Shown here one piece after another: positions 6,654-8,401 of a DNA stretch of 8,401 nucleotides. Source of the stretch: Actinomycetes bacterium (lineage in GTDB: Bacteria; Actinomycetota; Thermoleophilia; Solirubrobacterales; Solirubrobacteraceae). The stretch's first letter is position 1, and every line of letters begins with the position of its first letter. The notes beneath the pieces are model-generated. The model worked only from the letters and a program-made list of their open reading frames with translations, was not told where the DNA came from and made no database searches. The position numbers were made by a program, and so were the translations under genes. The DNA is taken from positions 1 to 8,401 of the forward strand of contig JAEXXR010000464.1 in assembly GCA_023405705.1 (NCBI GenBank), given 5' to 3'.

Positions 6654-7208
6654 ATGATGAAGTTCTCACGGGCATTGCTTGCTGTGATGCTCACCATCGC
6701 CGGACTCTCGATCGCAGCCTCGTCGGCCTCCGCGATCTCAGGCGTCAGTATTTCGCCCGGCGGAGCCATAACCGCGACCTCCCTAGCCAGACTCGTCTCG
6801 CAGGGCACGCTCGGCACGCTCGAATGCAACGTCACGCTGAGAGGCACGCTCACCGCAGGCCTAATACCGATTGGCGCGACCCTAGCCAGAATCGGCTCTC
6901 TGACCAGTGGTACCGCCACCAACTGCACGTTGAACGGAAACCCGACCACGGTGACCCTCAACTTCGGAACGTGGAATCTCGCCGCGAACGCGAACGGCCT
7001 AATCGTGGTCCTAGGCGCCTCGTTCAGCGCGAGCGTCTGCACGTACACGGGTAACGTCACGGCGACGCCGCAGCTACCGAGCCCCGTCTCCCTACTGATA
7101 ACGCAGGCGAGCACGCTCAACGCAGGCGGGATATGCGGGTCGACGACGATCCTCGCCGGTCAGGGCTTCCTGCTCTCGCCGGCCCAGAACATCGTCCTAC
7201 TACCGTAG
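6654..7208 (+). CDS. Small secreted four-cysteine protein, copy 1
   Basis: The function is unknown. The 184-aa product has a Sec signal (basic start, hydrophobic core at 7-20, likely cut after SASA at 27, leaving ISGVSISPGG as the mature start). The mature 157 residues are rich in Ser, Thr, Gly and Leu and look like beta strands. They have four cysteines in two pairs of nearly equal span (58/91 and 129/161), which suggests two disulfide-closed loops. The chain ends AQNIVLLP. The neighbour at 7300-7848 is a close paralog: by hand alignment about 119 of 157 mature residues agree, with one single-residue gap. ATG at 6654 has AGGAG 6 bases upstream; a second in-frame ATG follows directly. Codon use is odd: nine of 27 Leu codons are CTA and three of four Arg codons are AGA. 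The gene is driven by the promoter at 6473-6501 and followed by a strong terminator. Confidence 0.85.
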   Translation: MMKFSRALLAVMLTIAGLSIAASSASAISGVSISPGGAITATSLARLVSQGTLGTLECNVTLRGTLTAGLIPIGATLARIGSLTSGTATNCTLNGNPTTVTLNFGTWNLAANANGLIVVLGASFSASVCTYTGNVTATPQLPSPVSLLITQASTLNAGGICGSTTILAGQGFLLSPAQNIVLLP

Positions 7209-7239
7209 CGATCACGCAGTGCCGTAGTACCGACTGACC

Positions 7240-7275
7240 TCTGCCTGCGGCCTCACGGCCGCAGGCAGACCTTTT
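7240..7275 (+). terminator. Strong intrinsic terminator between the two paralogs
   Basis: A perfect 13-bp stem (7240-7252 with 7257-7269) with the 4-base loop TCAC is followed by CC and TTTT (7272-7275). It lies 31 bases after the stop of copy 1. Only 12 bases separate the T run from the SD of copy 2, so copy 2 must be reached by readthrough, or this structure must act as an attenuator or processing site. Confidence 0.9.
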
Positions 7276-7287
7276 CCTCATCACATC

Positions 7288-7294
7288 GAGGTGA
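7288..7294 (+). promoter_or_regulatory. Shine-Dalgarno that fixes the start of copy 2
   Basis: GAGGTGA, seven bases matching the canonical AGGAGGTGA, stands 5 bases before GTG at 7300-7302. An earlier in-frame GTG at 7291-7293 lies inside this SD and has no good SD of its own, so 7300 is the better start. Confidence 0.75.
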
Positions 7295-7299
7295 GACCA

Positions 7300-7848
7300 G
7301 TGATTCGAGTTCTGCTGTCTACGTTGCTCGCGTGTCTCGTGGCCGCAGTAGCCACCTCACCCGCGAACGCGATCTCCGGCGTCAGTGTTTCACCAGGAGG
7401 CGCCATAACGCTGACGTCGCTAGCCAGATTCATAGCTCAAGGAACTCTCGGGAGACTAGAGTGCAACGTCTCGCTGAGAGGCACACTCACCGCAGGGCTA
7501 ATACCGATTGGGGCGGCGCTAGCCAGAATAGGTTCCATCACCGGCGGAACTGTCACCAACTGTACGTTGAACGGGACGCCTACGGCCAAGACGCTCAACT
7601 TCAGCTCGCCGTGGGATATCGCGGCCAATGCGAACGGTCTATGGGTGATTCTACGTTGGTCGGTGATGCAGAGCGTCTGCGCCTACGTCGGCAACGTCAC
7701 CTTGACGCCTCAGCTACCCAGCCCGGTAAGCCTATTGATAACGCAGGTCAGTCCGCTCGTTGGTAGCGGGATATGCGGAACAAAGACCTACCTCGCCGGG
7801 CAGGGCTTCCTGCTCTCCCCGGCGCAGACGATCACGCTACTACCGTAG
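7300..7848 (+). CDS. Small secreted four-cysteine protein, copy 2
   Basis: Paralog of the protein at 6654-7208 and likewise of unknown function. From the GTG at 7300 the product is 182 aa. It has a short signal (MIRVLLSTLLACLVAAV, likely cut after NA at 24) and the same mature start ISGVSVSPGG. Cysteines at 55, 88, 127 and 159 keep the same two-pair spacing (33 and 32). The end AQTITLLP is shared with copy 1. The best-kept stretches are ECNV, LRGTLTAGLIPIGA, AANANGL, TPQLPSPVSLLITQ and LAGQGFLLSPAQ. The most divergent part is residues about 112-123, where copy 2 has bulky Trp, Arg and Met residues. Rare codons recur at the same sites as in copy 1; ten of 26 Leu codons are CTA. The in-frame GTG at 7291 would add three residues. 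No promoter of its own is visible. A tandem duplication with later divergence is the simplest origin. Confidence 0.85.
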   Translation: MIRVLLSTLLACLVAAVATSPANAISGVSVSPGGAITLTSLARFIAQGTLGRLECNVSLRGTLTAGLIPIGAALARIGSITGGTVTNCTLNGTPTAKTLNFSSPWDIAANANGLWVILRWSVMQSVCAYVGNVTLTPQLPSPVSLLITQVSPLVGSGICGTKTYLAGQGFLLSPAQTITLLP

Positions 7849-7898
7849 GCGACGTCGTCTGAGCACCGATGCATCTCTGCCTGCAGCAAGCGGTGCGG

Positions 7899-7937
7899 GC
7901 AGCGGTGCGTCGACCGATCGTGCACTGCTGCGGTTTT
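7899..7937 (+). terminator. Probable terminator after copy 2
   Basis: A 10-bp stem with one G-T pair (7899-7908 with 7922-7931), a 13-base loop and then GG and TTTT (7934-7937) ends the tandem unit, close to the convergent gene at 7945. An alternative stem at 7877-7884/7895-7902 overlaps it. That stem begins with the same ten bases found at the terminator of copy 1 and may be its decayed relative. Confidence 0.6.
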
Positions 7938-7944
7938 CGCCCCC

Positions 7945-8157
7945 TCAGACGATGCGCACGACCTCGTCCTCGACGGCGATCCTGTCGCCGACGTGGAGCT
8001 GGCGGCCGCGTCGCTGCTCGACCTCGCCGTTGACCGTCACGAGGCCGTCCTCGAGCAGCAGCTTCGCGTCGGCGCCGGACTCGGCGAGGTCGGCCAGCTT
8101 CAACAGCTGGCCGAGCCGGATCATCTCGCCGCGGATCGCGATCTCGCGCTCGGGCAT
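7945..8157 (-). CDS. YbcJ-type S4-domain RNA-binding protein
   Basis: This 70-aa protein is a single S4-like RNA-binding domain and has the same length as E. coli YbcJ. The matching pattern is I-x-L-x-x-LLKL near 13-20, then ESG-x-(D)AK at 26-31, and then DG-x-V-x-VNGEVE-x-RRGRQL-x-x-GD at about 36-58. That is the helix-turn and beta elements of the S4 fold. YbcJ and the related YaaA of Bacillus are thought to bind structured RNA, possibly ribosomal, but their target is not settled. The start is ATG at 8157, chosen because it aligns with YbcJ. A longer frame to 8217 would add an Arg-rich stretch that is only the shadow of the upstream gene. No strong SD is seen; the upstream gene stops 20 bases before, so translation may be coupled to it. 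Confidence 0.85.
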   Translation of the reverse strand: MPEREIAIRGEMIRLGQLLKLADLAESGADAKLLLEDGLVTVNGEVEQRRGRQLHVGDRIAVEDEVVRIV

Positions 8158-8177
8158 CGCGATCGCCGGCCCGCCGG

Positions 8178-8401
8178 TCAGGCCTCGCCGCCGTCGGCGG
8201 GCGCGGCCTCGTCCCACTCGGCGTCGCTGGCGCCCTGGCCGCGCTTGGCGGCCTTCGCCGGCTTCTCCGCTCTCACGTCCTTCTCCGCCTCGGCCGGGCC
8301 CGACAGCGTGACCGCCTGCCGCGAGGCGAGCTTGACGCCGCCGGCCTCGTCGGCGAGCACGCCGTCGCGCTTGAGCTTGGAGACGGTCGTCGCGACCGTC
8401 G
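8178..8401 (-). CDS. C-terminal end of a probable winged-helix DNA-binding protein
   Basis: Only the last 73 codons are in the window; the start lies beyond the right edge. The first residues visible, TVATTVSKLKRDGVL, followed by GGVKLASR, look like a recognition helix and wing of a winged-helix fold such as that of Crp/Fnr-type regulators (T-V-S-x-L-x-R-x-G-x-L and then G-x-x-x-L). After about residue 35 comes a low-complexity tail rich in Ala, Lys, Glu and Asp that looks disordered. It stops 20 bases before the YbcJ-like gene on the same strand, so the two are probably one transcript. Family assignment is tentative, as the effector or ligand domain is not visible. Confidence 0.6.
   Translation of the reverse strand, partial: TVATTVSKLKRDGVLADEAGGVKLASRQAVTLSGPAEAEKDVRAEKPAKAAKRGQGASDAEWDEAAPADGGEA

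Noticed and set aside
8158..8217. A 20-residue N-terminal extension of the YbcJ-like protein.
   Set aside because: It overlaps the end of the upstream gene and is Arg-rich shadow sequence; the family length of about 70 aa fits the ATG at 8157.
1..8401. CRISPR arrays, tRNA or rRNA genes, insertion sequences, toxin-antitoxin pairs.
   Set aside because: Looked for on both strands; no spaced repeats, cloverleaf, transposase motif or small two-gene toxin module was seen.

Overview
The window is high-GC bacterial DNA. Codon bias, the zinc-less S4 protein and especially the two long exported protein types point to an actinobacterium, most likely of the Solirubrobacterales/Thermoleophilia. That placement is an inference from protein style; there is no rRNA here to confirm it.

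Layout: the end of a fluoride channel gene (crcB/fluC, + strand, 2-238) converges on rpsD (30S protein S4, - strand, 356-988) across a short spacer full of GC-rich hairpins. Next, on the - strand, comes a two-gene operon (6348 to 1196). It encodes a secreted beta-propeller protein (779 aa) and, overlapping it by ATGA, a 938-aa secreted protein built of four cysteine-containing repeats and ending in an Arg-Gly tail. A 305-bp divergent intergenic region (6349-6653) carries a perfect TATAAT for the operon. Pointing the other way, it carries a TTGACA-17-TATGGT promoter for two tandem, closely related small secreted proteins (6654-7208 and 7300-7848). A strong stem-loop with a T run separates the two copies. 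The window ends with two - strand genes: a 70-aa YbcJ-type S4-domain RNA-binding protein (7945-8157) and the 3' end of a probable winged-helix regulator (8178 onward).

How the parts may fit: rpsD, the YbcJ-like gene and crcB are ordinary chromosomal genes. Between them lies a block (1196-7848) in which all four products carry export signals and none has an obvious enzymatic motif. The two long proteins are almost certainly co-translated. The paralogs face away from them and share the regulatory region. The paralogs use rare codons (CTA, ATA, AGA) at the same positions in both copies. The block is the best candidate for an uncharacterised envelope or extracellular system, but nothing in the sequence reveals its biochemical role.
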